A stretch of DNA of 64,000 nt from a bacterium (GCA_004563405.1 SFTH01000012.1:1-64000); one strand, 5' to 3'; counted from the stretch's first letter, positions 1 through 10,680 are shown. Notes: generated by a model not told the origin, from the letters alone. Made by a program: numbers and translations.

Positions 1-2
1 GC

Positions 3-53
3 CGGGAACAGGAAGTGGAAATCTTCTACCGCTTTATCGGCAAAATCGAATGA
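3..53 (+). CDS. C-terminal tail of a probable large serine recombinase (partial)
   Basis: An open frame enters from the left edge and ends at the TGA at 51-53. It reads REQEVEIFYRFIGKIE. This short basic/aromatic ending resembles the last residues of large serine recombinases carried by Clostridial integrative elements, where a V/I-x-I-Y-Y-x-F-I/V-G pattern is common just before the stop. The stop lies about 35 bases before a gene that starts in mid-domain, which is how such an enzyme sits at the edge of its element. Only 16 residues are visible, so the family is an inference from pattern and context. Confidence 0.4.
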   Translation, partial: REQEVEIFYRFIGKIE

Positions 54-90
54 CACATCTTGAGATACCCAACAATATCTTTAACTAAGG
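54..90. other. Probable element/chromosome junction (attachment site region)
   Basis: Between the recombinase-like tail and the first base that reads as regulator sequence (about 88) lie some 35 bases with in-frame stops at 61 and 82. The regulator's expected Trp codon (x-W-E-x-G-L-G-C-P-D) is AGG instead of TGG at 88-90, so the crossover core probably overlaps about 85-95. The exact core cannot be set without the other junction. Confidence 0.35.
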
Positions 91-585
91 GAAACGGGAC
101 TGGGCTGTCCGGACGTGAGCCTGCTGGGGGAGCTTTCCCAGCTGCTGGGCGTGGATCTGACCCGCCTGCTGGAGGGCGATCTTACGCCCAATGAAACGGT
201 TGGAGGAAATATGAAGAAGACGAAGTATTACTTCTGCCCCGGCTGCGGCAGCATCACGCTCTGCACCGGCGAGGCGGAGGTCAGCTGCTGCGGGCGCAGG
301 CTCGCGGCGCTCGCGCCCCGGAAGGCCGGGCCGGACGAGGAGTTGAAGGTGGAGGCGGTGGAGGACGAGTGGTTCGTCAGATCCGATTGCCCCATGGAGA
401 AGGACGACTACATTCCCTTCGTGGCCCTGGCCACCGGGGAGCGGGTCGAGCTGGTGAAGCAGTATCCCGAGTGGAACCTGCAGCTGCGCCTGCCCCGGCG
501 CGGCGCGGGCAGGCTGATGTGGTGCGAGCGCGGGGAGCTGATGTACATGCTCCTCCCCTCCGCCCGCGCCCGCCGGGAAGGCTGA
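88..585 (+). pseudogene. 5'-truncated HTH regulator with desulfoferrodoxin-like domain
   Basis: Reading in frame from 88 gives RETGLGCPDVSLLGELSQLL, the last helix of an XRE-type HTH domain (pattern W-E-x-G-L-G-C-P-D-V-S-L-L). A linker follows, then a zinc-ribbon-like CPGCG motif near 236 with later CC and C residues. The C-terminal half has the pattern D-x-P-M-x-K-x-x-Y-I-x-F-V-A and W-C-x-R-G-E-L, seen in the desulfoferrodoxin-like domain often fused to such regulators. The N-terminal HTH is missing: stops lie in frame at 61 and 82. The first possible start is GTG 115, with no good ribosome site, so any product would lack the DNA-binding domain. It was probably disrupted by the element whose end lies at 1-90. 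Confidence 0.6.
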
Positions 586-601
586 ACGGCGCGGCGGGAC
601 G

Positions 602-638
602 CCCGGGTTCGCGAAAGCGGGCCCGGGATTCGTTTTTG
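602..638 (+). terminator. Probable intrinsic terminator after the regulator remnant
   Basis: A GC-rich stem (CCCGGG...CCCGGG with an inner GC/GC pair) is followed by ATTCGTTTTT. It lies 17 bases after the stop at 585 and before the nifJ promoter. Confidence 0.5.
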
Positions 639-685
639 GGGAGAAAATGCAATTTTTCCGGCGCGCTTTGTCACATGGATTTATC

Positions 686-4274
<3,589 letters not shown>

Positions 4275-4319
4275 CAAACGCAGCGCGTTTGATCGCAGCA
4301 GCTTCCGCGTTATAGCATC

Positions 4320-4372
4320 GGACTCCTGCCCCCACAGATTCAGGGGGGGCAGGAGTCCTTATCTTTCTTTTC
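4320..4372 (+). terminator. Terminator of nifJ; single-hairpin member of the twin-hairpin repeat family
   Basis: A perfect 13-bp stem, GGACTCCTGCCCC (4320-4332) with GGGGCAGGAGTCC (4346-4358), encloses the loop CACAGATTCAGGG and is followed by TTATCTTTCTTTTC. The apical CTGCCCC and the loop CAC(A/T)GATTCA match hairpin 1 of the elements at 6945-7097, 26967-27243 and 35768-35966. The basal stem bases differ, with both arms changed together. Confidence 0.8.
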
Positions 4373-4480
4373 TGATGGTTCGTATGATGCAAGCACGCAA
4401 TCCGGCCCGTTCGTGATATGCTCCCTCTATAAGAGACAGTGAAAAAGGAAAAGGCTGTCAAACATGGAGGGAGCATTTGT

Positions 4481-5239
4481 ATGTCACGAAAGACGAAGCG
4501 AAGTGCAGAGGAGAAAGTAAGAATCATCTGCAAATACAAGGATGGAGGAATCAGCCTGAGAGGCGGGGCAGCGGAGGCCGGAGTAGGAAAGGCAACGCTT
4601 CAGCGGTGGATACATCAGTACGAGACAGAAGGCCCAGATGCTTTTCTGCCGGACAGGCGGAACCGTGTATACAGGCCGGAGTTGAAACAACGGGCGGTGC
4701 AGGAATACCTGTCAGGAGGCGGAAGCCTGCTGGATATCAGCAAAAAATATGGATTGTGGGGCGAAAAGCAGCTCCGGGATTGGATAAAGGTGTATAATGC
4801 TCATGGAGACTTCAACTCTGTAAGATTCTCTGGAGGAGGAAGCTACATGAAGCAGGGACGGGACACGACGCAGGAGGAGCGCATACAGATCGTCAGGGAC
4901 TGTCTGGCCAGCGGGAAGAACTACGGCGAGATGGCGATGAAGTATAAGGTCAGCTACCAGCAGGTGCGGGCATGGACGCTACGATTCGAGGAAATGGGCG
5001 AAGCGGGTCTGGAGGATCGGCGTGGGAAGCGGAAGAAGGATCAGGTTCCCCGAACGGAACTGGAGAAGGCGCAAATCGAAATCGAGCAGCTCAAGCACAA
5101 GCTGTATCTGGCAGAAATGGAGCGTGATCTGCTAAAAAATTGGACGGAATCGAGAGGAGAGAGGCCTATCGGAGGTAAGACAGCAACCTGTCTATGCGGC
5201 GATCCGGGAAGCACACACCGAAAAGGGGTATCCGATTGA
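4481..5239 (+). CDS. IS3-family transposase OrfA (double HTH)
   Basis: The 252-residue product binds the IS ends in IS3-family transposition. The N-terminal half has a helix-turn-helix (SAEEKVRIICKYKDGGISLR...GKATLQRWIHQYE). A second HTH around residues 125-180 has the pattern EERIQIVRDCLASGKNYGE and QVRAWTLRFEE. A leucine-rich coiled coil (ELEKAQIEIEQLKHKL) leads to the A6 run at 5134-5139 where IS3 elements usually change frame. ATG 4481 is preceded by GGAGGGAG, which favours it over GTG 4439. The C-terminal tail after about residue 220 is out of frame with orfB-type sequence and carries no recognisable domain. Confidence 0.8.
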   Translation: MSRKTKRSAEEKVRIICKYKDGGISLRGGAAEAGVGKATLQRWIHQYETEGPDAFLPDRRNRVYRPELKQRAVQEYLSGGGSLLDISKKYGLWGEKQLRDWIKVYNAHGDFNSVRFSGGGSYMKQGRDTTQEERIQIVRDCLASGKNYGEMAMKYKVSYQQVRAWTLRFEEMGEAGLEDRRGKRKKDQVPRTELEKAQIEIEQLKHKLYLAEMERDLLKNWTESRGERPIGGKTATCLCGDPGSTHRKGVSD

Positions 5240-5372
5240 ACAGGCCTGCGGACTGCTCCATGTGTCCCGCTCGGCCTATCACAAATGGGCGTCCGGTAAG
5301 CTTGGCCGGAGAGCTGCGGAGAACGAGCGCCTGGCGGACAGGATTGAGAGGATTCACAGGTCTGGCCGCATA
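5142..5372 (+). pseudogene. Remnant of IS3 transposase OrfB
   Basis: In another frame than orfA the sequence reads VYAAIREAHTEKGYPIEQA, then CGLLHVSRSAYHKWASG. This is the N-terminal segment typical of IS150-type OrfB. After about 75 codons (RIERIHRSG) the similarity ends. The rve/DDE integrase core is absent, so the transposase cannot be active. Confidence 0.7.
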
Positions 5373-5629
5373 AAAACCGGCCAGCAGCGCATGACTGTCG
5401 ACCGTAATAATTTTTATTTTTTCTCTGTCCTCTTGACGGGAAGCAGTTCAGAATGGGCTGGATTTCTCGCGTCCGTTATTGGCCCGTTCGCCGGGTCGCG
5501 GATCGCATCTGCTTTGTGTTTGTGGGGCAGACGCGCCGCTTCCTTCCCCACTTTTTGAACCATATTCCCAGATCGCTTCCGCATTTGCGAACAAAAATTT
5601 GTGCACAATGTAAATCTTTCGGAATTGTA
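5373..5629. other. Intergenic stretch between IS remnant and leader promoter; no gene seen
   Basis: No frame here has a ribosome site or recognisable protein. Composition is less GC-rich at both ends. It may hold what remained after deletion of the right part of the IS. Confidence 0.5.
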
Positions 5630-5658
5630 TTGACAAAGCGGGCGCAGGTTTTTATAAT
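5630..5658 (+). promoter_or_regulatory. Perfect-consensus sigma-A promoter of the metQ leader
   Basis: TTGACA (5630-5635), a 17-base spacer and TATAAT (5653-5658). Transcription should start near 5665. A small hairpin (AATCCG 5666-5671 with CGGATT 5682-5687) sits at the very 5' end of the RNA, upstream of the leader-peptide ribosome site. Confidence 0.9.
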
Positions 5659-5705
5659 ATCCATAAATCCGAAAGCAACAACGGATTCGGAAGGGAGGAG
5701 CAAAG

Positions 5706-5822
5706 ATGCGTTACGCAGCCATTTCTGAGAACATGATGATGGATATGGGCATGTGCCGGATGTGCATGCGCACGCTTCGCTATGCTCTGGACTCTGAACC
5801 GTTTTCCGCGCCGGAAAAATAA
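5706..5822 (+). CDS. Methionine-rich leader peptide (38 residues)
   Basis: This short frame is not a usual ORF call, but it has GGGAGGAG (5693-5700) five bases before ATG 5706 and ends at TAA 5820-5822. Residues 10-21 are MMMDMGMCRMCM: seven methionines and two cysteines in twelve positions. Eight of 38 residues are Met. An intrinsic terminator follows 20 bases after the stop, and the next gene encodes a methionine-type solute-binding protein. This is the layout of amino-acid leader peptides such as those of trp and his operons, with Met as the sensed residue. The alternative is a small metal-binding peptide, since Met and Cys are also copper or zinc ligands. The reading frame is well supported; the function is inferred. 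Confidence 0.7.
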   Translation: MRYAAISENMMMDMGMCRMCMRTLRYALDSEPFSAPEK

Positions 5823-5880
5823 GATACCGGCGTAAAGAGAGAGGCAGGAAACGATTCAAAGTTTCCTGCCTTCTTCTTTT
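5800..5880 (+). promoter_or_regulatory. Candidate attenuator: antiterminator segment and intrinsic terminator of metQ
   Basis: The terminator is a perfect 10-bp stem, GGCAGGAAAC (5843-5852) with GTTTCCTGCC (5861-5870), followed by TTCTTCTTTT. Upstream, CGTTTTCCGCGCC (5800-5812) can pair with the terminator's 5' arm extended by one base (GGCAGGAAACG). CGCCGG (5809-5814) can pair instead with CCGGCG (5827-5832), enclosing the leader stop codon. A ribosome stalled on the Met codons (5733-5768) would leave 5800-5812 free to form the antiterminator. A ribosome reaching the stop at 5820 would cover it and let the terminator form. Pairings are seen by eye; the switching is inferred. Confidence 0.65.
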
Positions 5881-5989
5881 CGGAAGACGGACGTCCGGGC
5901 CGCATGCACATCCCGCTTCCCGGGCGAAGCAGAACACCCCATGCGTCCCTGAAAACACTGTGCGACCCAATTTGAAAGGAGATAAACCC

Positions 5990-6790
5990 ATGAAGAAGCT
6001 TCTCGTCATCGCTCTGGCTCTGATTCTGGCCCTCACCTGCGCATCCGCTCTGGCGGAGACCGTCAAGCTCAGCGTCGGCGCAACCCCGGCTCCCCACGCG
6101 GAGATCCTGGAGCAGTGCATTCCCATTCTGGCCGAGCAGGGCATCGAGCTTGAAGTCGTTCCCTTCAACGACTATGTAATTCCCAACACCGCCACCGAGT
6201 CCGGCCAGATCGACGCCAACTACTTCCAGCACGTGCTGTATCTGGGCGACTTCAACGAGCAGAACGGCACCCACCTGGTCGCGGTGGAGAAGATCCACTA
6301 CGAGCCCTTCGGCATCTACGCCGGCAAGACCGCCAGCCTGGACGCCCTCGAGGACGGCGCGACCATCGCGGTTCCCAACGACGGCACCAACGAAGCCCGC
6401 GCGCTGCTGCTGCTGGAGGCCCAGGGCCTGATCACCCTCGAGGAGGGCGTCGGCCTGACCGCCACCAAGCTGAACATCGCCGAGAACCCCCACAACTATG
6501 ACATTCAGGAGATCGAAGCCGCTCAGCTGCCCCGCTCCCTGGGCTCCGTGGACGTGGCGGTCATCAACGGCAACTACGCCATCGACGCAGGCCTGAAGGC
6601 CAGCGACGCCCTCGCCTTCGAGGACGGCGAGTCCGACGTGATCCAGAACAACTACGCCAACGTGCTGGTCGTGAAGGAAGGCAACGAAAACAACGAAGCC
6701 ATCCTGGCCCTGGCCGCCGCCCTCAAGAGCGACGCCATCAAGACCTTCATCGAGGAAACCTACGAAGGCGCGGTCGTCCCGCTCTTCTGA
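5990..6790 (+). CDS. metQ: MetQ/NlpA-family methionine-type substrate-binding protein
   Basis: The 266-residue protein is a secreted substrate-binding component of a methionine ABC importer. An N-terminal signal peptide ends near ALA-ETVKLSVG. The family hallmarks follow: VGATPAPHAEILE, DYVIPNTAT with D-A-N-Y-F-Q-H (ligand-site region), HYEPFGIYA, AVPNDGTNEARALLLL, and NNYANVLVV near the end. ATG 5990 has AAAGGAG eight bases upstream. A Cys in the signal peptide (LALTC) is a poor lipobox, so ordinary signal-peptidase cleavage is more likely. No metN ATPase or metI permease is next to it, so it must share a transporter encoded elsewhere. It is preceded by the Met-rich leader and attenuator. 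Confidence 0.9.
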   Translation: MKKLLVIALALILALTCASALAETVKLSVGATPAPHAEILEQCIPILAEQGIELEVVPFNDYVIPNTATESGQIDANYFQHVLYLGDFNEQNGTHLVAVEKIHYEPFGIYAGKTASLDALEDGATIAVPNDGTNEARALLLLEAQGLITLEEGVGLTATKLNIAENPHNYDIQEIEAAQLPRSLGSVDVAVINGNYAIDAGLKASDALAFEDGESDVIQNNYANVLVVKEGNENNEAILALAAALKSDAIKTFIEETYEGAVVPLF

Positions 6791-6803
6791 TCCCCGGCGC
6801 ATC

Positions 6804-6842
6804 AAAGGCAACCCCGGCCGAACACGGCTGGGGTTGCCTTTT
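6804..6842 (+). terminator. Intrinsic terminator of metQ
   Basis: AAAGGCAACCCC...GGGGTTGCCTTTT forms a long stem whose inner part is GGCC(G)/(C)GGCT, ending in a short T run 14 bases after the metQ stop. Confidence 0.85.
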
Positions 6843-6944
6843 GCGGCGCGCCCCGGAAGGGCGCGTGCCAAAGCACTTTCTATAATATAAGGAAGAAACA
6901 TTTCATAACCGCAGGACATCCCCGCTCCGCAACCGCAAGCGCGA

Positions 6945-7097
6945 GAAACCCGGCCCATTTCCGCACGGGCCGGGTTTCGGGGGATGCCACCACCTCGGCA
7001 GAAACGAAACGCAGAATCCCTGCCCCTCTGATCTGTGGGGCAGGGATTCGTCACCCCGGCGCGGTAGCTGCCGGCAGCGGCGACTCGCCGCCGCTGC
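6945..7097 (-). repeat. Twin-hairpin dispersed element, copy A (downstream of the cysteine desulfidase gene)
   Basis: Read on the minus strand, the element begins at the gene's stop with a 9-bp GC stem (GCAGCGGCG/CGCCGCTGC). Hairpin 1 follows (GAATCCCTGCCCC arms at 7037-7049 and 7014-7026, loop ACAGATCAGA) with a T-rich tail. Hairpin 2 follows (GAAACCCGGCCC arms at 6967-6978 and 6945-6956, loop GTGCGGAAAT). It matches the copies near 27.1 kb and 35.9 kb in order, spacing and loops, but hairpin 2 has a different stem sequence in each copy with both arms changed to keep pairing. Hairpin 1 probably terminates the upstream gene. Confidence 0.75.
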
Positions 7098-7100
7098 TGC

Positions 7101-8375
7101 TTAGTTGCCGACCATGATGTTGAGAATTTCGACGTCGGTGGAGCGCATGCCGTCGCGGCCCATGCGGCCGATGTTGGCGATAGTCTCCTCGATGTCGCCG
7201 CCGACGATGCCCTCGCCGTCCTGGAAGCACTTGTCCTCCTTGGCCATGCGGTAGCCCATCAGGCCGGCGCTGACGGCGGACGCGATCTTGGCGGCGCAGG
7301 AGCTCTTCGCGCCGTCGCAGACGATGCCGCCCACATTGCAGAGGGTGTTGGTGATGGTCATACAGATCTCGTCGTAATCGCAGCCGTCCATGAAGGCGAT
7401 GCCGCAGGCGGTGCCGCAGCCGGCGCTCACCGCACCGCAGAATGCGGAGAGATTGCCAATGTGGCGCTTGATGTGCACGGAAATCAGATTTGCCAGGGCC
7501 AGGGCGCGCAGGGTGGTCTCCTCATCCTTGTTCCAGGTCTTGGCGTACTCGCAGATGGGCAGCGTGATGGTCATACCCTGGTTGCCGCTGCCGGAATTGA
7601 TGACCACCGGCATGCTGCATCCGTTCATGCGCGCGTCGGAACCGGCGGCGGCGCGGGCGGCGGCGCGGCCCTCGACGTGGTCGCCGTTGATCTCCATCAT
7701 GGTCTTGCCCACGGCGGCGCCCCACTTGCCGGTCATGCCCTCCTCAGAGATGGCGGTGTTCATGGCGATCTGGCGCTCCAGCATGGGCTGCACGTCGCTG
7801 AGCTCCACCTCGCGGGCGAAGGCCACGATATCGCGCACGTTCAGCAGGCCCTTGTCCACGACCTCCTCCCCGGCGGGCGCGGGCGCAGTTTCAGCGGCAA
7901 AGATCACCTCGCCGTTTTTTTCAATGCGGGTGACGTTGGTGTGCTCGTGCTCCACGGTCACCTCCGCGCTGTCGGAGCCGGCGGTGGCCAGAATGCGGAT
8001 GTAGAGGTTGTCCTTGCCCTCCACCAGCTTCGCATCGCAGAAGCCCTGCTTCACCAGCTCCGTGGTGCGCGCGATCTGCTCCTGCGTCGCGTCCTTGATG
8101 ACCTCGAGCAGCAGTTCGGCCTTTCCGGCCACGCAGCCGAGGGTGGCGGCCACGTCAATGCCGCGCTGTCCGCCGGAGTTGGGCACGGTCACGCCCTTGA
8201 CATTTTTGATAATATTGCCGCTGAGATAGGCGGTGATGTGCTCCGGGAACCGCCCCAGCACATCCCGTGCCTTCGCCGCTGCAAAGGCGACGGCGATCGG
8301 CTCGGTGCAGCCCATGGCCGGCACCAGTTCATGCTTGAGAATTGCGATGTACCCGTTGTAAATCTTCCTGTCCAT
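7101..8375 (-). CDS. cyuA: L-cysteine desulfidase / UPF0597 family protein
   Basis: The 424-residue protein belongs to the UPF0597 (CyuA/YhaM) family of 4Fe-4S enzymes related to the alpha chain of L-serine dehydratase. Characterised members break L-cysteine into pyruvate, ammonia and sulfide. The diagnostic MGCTEP motif is at residues 21-26. Conserved cysteines near the end (CGTACGIAF, MDGCDYDEIC, NTLCNVGG, IVCDGAKSSC) suit the iron-sulfur site. Glycine-rich SGNIIKNVKGVTVPN is typical. ATG 8375 is chosen because AAAGGAG lies 11 bases upstream; the in-frame extension to 8399 overlaps that site. It follows the GntR gene closely and both are read leftward, so they form an operon. Copy A of the twin-hairpin element begins at its stop. 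Confidence 0.88.
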   Translation of the reverse strand: MDRKIYNGYIAILKHELVPAMGCTEPIAVAFAAAKARDVLGRFPEHITAYLSGNIIKNVKGVTVPNSGGQRGIDVAATLGCVAGKAELLLEVIKDATQEQIARTTELVKQGFCDAKLVEGKDNLYIRILATAGSDSAEVTVEHEHTNVTRIEKNGEVIFAAETAPAPAGEEVVDKGLLNVRDIVAFAREVELSDVQPMLERQIAMNTAISEEGMTGKWGAAVGKTMMEINGDHVEGRAAARAAAGSDARMNGCSMPVVINSGSGNQGMTITLPICEYAKTWNKDEETTLRALALANLISVHIKRHIGNLSAFCGAVSAGCGTACGIAFMDGCDYDEICMTITNTLCNVGGIVCDGAKSSCAAKIASAVSAGLMGYRMAKEDKCFQDGEGIVGGDIEETIANIGRMGRDGMRSTDVEILNIMVGN

Positions 8376-8395
8376 ACCCTTTGTTCTCCTTTGGA

Positions 8396-9040
8396 TCAAA
8401 ATTGCTGGGGAAAGTCAAGCGTGCAAATGTCCCTGCGCAGCGTCTCCACCGCGCGCTCCCGGTCGTGCTGGCGTATGCTCTCCACGATCTCCCGGTGCAG
8501 CCGGGGCGGTGGCGGGAAGTCCTCCCGATCCTTCTTCCAGTACAGCTGGAGATAGGCCCGCATGCAGGCGTTGAGCGCCGAGTTCAGCCGGCTGTAGATG
8601 AATTCGTTCTCCGAAAACGATACCAGCGTCAGATGAAAATTGAAGGTGTGGTTCCAGAAGTCCCGGGTGTCGTTTCGGGAGAGGAAGAGAAATTCGCTCT
8701 CCACAATGCTCTCCAGACGGCACAGCTGGGTGGGCGTGATCCGATCAAAGCACTCCTCCAGGCAGCCGCACTCCAGCATCCGGCGATACTGAATCATCTC
8801 CTGCACGTTGCGCTCCGTGTACGGCACCACCACATAGCCCTGCCGGGGCACGCTGCGCAGCACGCCCTGGGCGCATAGCTCGATCAGCGCCTCGCGCACG
8901 GGCGCCTTGGACACCCCGAGTTTCTCGGAGAGCCTCTTTTCGCTGATCACGCTCTCCACCGTGTACTCGCCGTTGATGACGTCGTACATCACTGCGGCGT
9001 ACACCTTATCCTTCAGGCTTCCACTGGTCATATCACTCAT
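8396..9040 (-). CDS. GntR-family (FCD/FadR-type) transcriptional regulator
   Basis: The 214-residue protein has an N-terminal winged HTH (LKDKVYAAVMYDVINGEY, then SEKRLSEKLGVSKAPVREALIEL, GVLRSVPRQGYVV). An all-helical FCD ligand-binding domain follows, with its metal-binding pattern around residues 80-190 (N-H-T-F-N-F-H and L-H-R-E-I). Such regulators usually control the adjacent catabolic or transport genes and sense a small carboxylate. The start at 9040 is favoured by GGAGAG just upstream; an extension to 9061 is possible. It is divergent from the liv operon and co-directional with cyuA. A palindrome at 9330-9345 fits a GntR-type operator. Confidence 0.88.
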   Translation of the reverse strand: MSDMTSGSLKDKVYAAVMYDVINGEYTVESVISEKRLSEKLGVSKAPVREALIELCAQGVLRSVPRQGYVVVPYTERNVQEMIQYRRMLECGCLEECFDRITPTQLCRLESIVESEFLFLSRNDTRDFWNHTFNFHLTLVSFSENEFIYSRLNSALNACMRAYLQLYWKKDREDFPPPPRLHREIVESIRQHDRERAVETLRRDICTLDFPQQF

Positions 9041-9254
9041 TTTCCATCTCTCCAGCCCCATTGCTTCGGCAAAACCACCCGAAAACGGCAGTTTCTGATT
9101 ATATATTATGTCATTTTTTCGAATTTGTCAATGGCCCCAAAGCGTTTCTCCATCAATTTAATATGATCAGCACTATTTGCGGGCGCGCGCCGCCGCTCCC
9201 GAACGTTCCGCCCCGAAACCCGCTGAATTATTTCGCTTTCGGGGACTTTTCCCG

Positions 9255-9283
9255 TTGACAGCAGGTAAACCGCATGCTATAAT
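9255..9283 (+). promoter_or_regulatory. Sigma-A promoter of the liv operon
   Basis: TTGACA (9255-9260), 17 bases, TATAAT (9278-9283). The start point would be near 9290, giving a leader of about 130 bases before livK. That leader holds the palindrome at 9330-9345 and a stem TAAGGGC/GCCCTTA (9361-9391). Confidence 0.9.
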
Positions 9284-9329
9284 GAGAAATAATAAATCAG
9301 ATTAGTGGCCCGTAATTTTGTTCAGTCTG

Positions 9330-9345
9330 CTGGTAATATTACCAG
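9330..9345. promoter_or_regulatory. Candidate operator for the divergent GntR regulator
   Basis: CTGGTAATATTACCAG is a perfect 16-bp palindrome about 45 bases after the -10 box of the liv promoter. Its core GGTAATATTACC fits the GT-N-AC half-site rule of GntR proteins. A repressor bound there would block elongation into livK. The site is seen; the binding partner is inferred. Confidence 0.5.
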
Positions 9346-9420
9346 TGCCCGGGGTGATTTTAAGGGCATGCGAGCATCACTCCCGCCCTTAGAATAAATA
9401 AAAAAAGGAGCACGAACAGT

Positions 9421-10542
9421 ATGAAGAAGATTTTTGCAATCGTCCTGACTCTTGCCCTGATGCTGAGCTGCTGCGCTTTCGCTGAAGGCAGCATCAAGAT
9501 CGCCGTCGCGGCCCCGATGACCGGCGACAACGCCGAGTATGGCATTGGCTTCGCCAACGCCGCCAAGCTGATGGCCTCCCAGTGGAATGAGGAAAAGGGC
9601 GGCGTCACCGTCGGCGACGAGACCTACACCATCGAAATCGTTGAATACGACGACAAGTCCGACTCCGACGAAGCCGCCATCATCGCCGAGAACATCGTCT
9701 CCGACGAGGACATCTGGGGCGTCATCGGTCACTTCGCCTCCGGCATCTGCATGGTCGCCGCGCCGACCTATCAGGACGCTGAGTACATCAACATCAGCCC
9801 CACCTCCTCCCATGCCGACTACTCCGGCATCGGCGATTACATCTTCCGCAACAACACCGTCATCACGGTTGAGACCCGCACGGGCGCCGAGATGGCCGTG
9901 ACCGACCTGGGCGGCCAGGCGATCGGCGTTCTGTCCATCGACTCCGAGTGGGGCCAGTCCGCCGGCAACGCGATGGAGGAGAACATCAAGGCTCTGGGCG
10001 GCAACTTCGTGCTGCGCCAGGAAGTTTCCACCGACGCCGTTGACTTCGCCACCGAAATCGCCAACTTCAAGGCGGCTGGCTGCGACGTGATCATGGTCGC
10101 CGGCATGTACGGCACCCTGGCTCCCTTCGCTAAGGCCTGCAAGAACAGCGACTACGACGTCAAGCTGGTCGGCTGCTCCAACGCCTACACCAACAACCTG
10201 ATCGACATCGCGGGCGACGCCGCCAACGGCATCTACGCTCCCGTGTCCTTCTTCGCCGGCAGCACCGACGAGCGCATCCAGGAGTATGTCAAGGCCTACA
10301 CCGACGCCTACGGCTCCGCGCCCTCCGCGCTGACCACCCAGGCCTACGACTCCGTCGGCATCCTGCTGGAGGCCATGGAGCGCGCTGGCGAGCTGGATCG
10401 TGAGGCCATCAAGGACGAGATGTACAACACCGAGTACGAAGGCATGTCCGGCTACACCACCTTCGACGAGATCGGTGACGCCCAGAAGGTCTTCACCAAG
10501 ATCATGGTCAAGGACGGCGCCTTCACCCTCGCCGAGTTCTGA
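9421..10542 (+). CDS. livK: Branched-chain amino acid-type ABC transporter substrate-binding protein
   Basis: The 373-residue secreted protein is of the Peripla_BP_6 (LivK) type. The signal peptide MKKIFAIVLTLALMLSCCAFA-EG is followed by IKIAVAAPMTGDNAEYGIGF, the classic first strand and ligand loop. VIGHFASGICMVAAP, and then NISPTSSHADYSG with its FRNNTV follow-on, are further family motifs. AAAGGAG sits 11 bases before ATG 9421. It heads the operon livK-H-M-G-F, and a strong hairpin after it should keep its RNA level above that of the permease genes. The substrate could be Leu/Ile/Val or another amino acid or amide; the family alone does not decide. Confidence 0.92.
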   Translation: MKKIFAIVLTLALMLSCCAFAEGSIKIAVAAPMTGDNAEYGIGFANAAKLMASQWNEEKGGVTVGDETYTIEIVEYDDKSDSDEAAIIAENIVSDEDIWGVIGHFASGICMVAAPTYQDAEYINISPTSSHADYSGIGDYIFRNNTVITVETRTGAEMAVTDLGGQAIGVLSIDSEWGQSAGNAMEENIKALGGNFVLRQEVSTDAVDFATEIANFKAAGCDVIMVAGMYGTLAPFAKACKNSDYDVKLVGCSNAYTNNLIDIAGDAANGIYAPVSFFAGSTDERIQEYVKAYTDAYGSAPSALTTQAYDSVGILLEAMERAGELDREAIKDEMYNTEYEGMSGYTTFDEIGDAQKVFTKIMVKDGAFTLAEF

Positions 10543-10555
10543 TTCACAACCCAAC

Positions 10556-10597
10556 TGAAGCCGTCGGGGAGGACGCAGTTCCTCCCCGACCGTCTTC
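10556..10597 (+). terminator. Intercistronic hairpin between livK and livH
   Basis: GTCGGGGAGGA (10563-10573) pairs with TCCTCCCCGAC (10580-10590), with further outer pairing. No T run follows, so it more likely protects the 3' end of livK RNA or causes partial termination than full termination. Confidence 0.6.
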
Positions 10598-10680
10598 ATC
10601 CCTCCGCCCTGCGCAGATCCGACTCATCCAAAAGAAAGGGGAATGTTGCCGGCACCCACAATGCGGCGACATGATATACT

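Larger units (their letters stand above)
4413..5372 (+). mobile_element. Truncated IS3-family (IS150-like) insertion sequence
   Basis: The element has an intact orfA and only the first part of orfB. A likely left end is TGATATGCTCCC at about 4413, upstream of orfA. The right end and the DDE catalytic part of orfB are missing: similarity to orfB stops near 5370 and is followed by unrelated sequence. The copy is therefore dead unless helped in trans. The left boundary is approximate. Confidence 0.7.

Noticed and set aside
5453..5728. A 91-codon frame across the leader promoter
   Set aside because: No ribosome site, it spans a perfect promoter and the real leader peptide start, and its sequence resembles nothing known.
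6881..6886. TATAAT box with no gene after it
   Set aside because: No -35 at a suitable distance and no frame or RNA start supported; it could at most be a chance match in the gap before element A.
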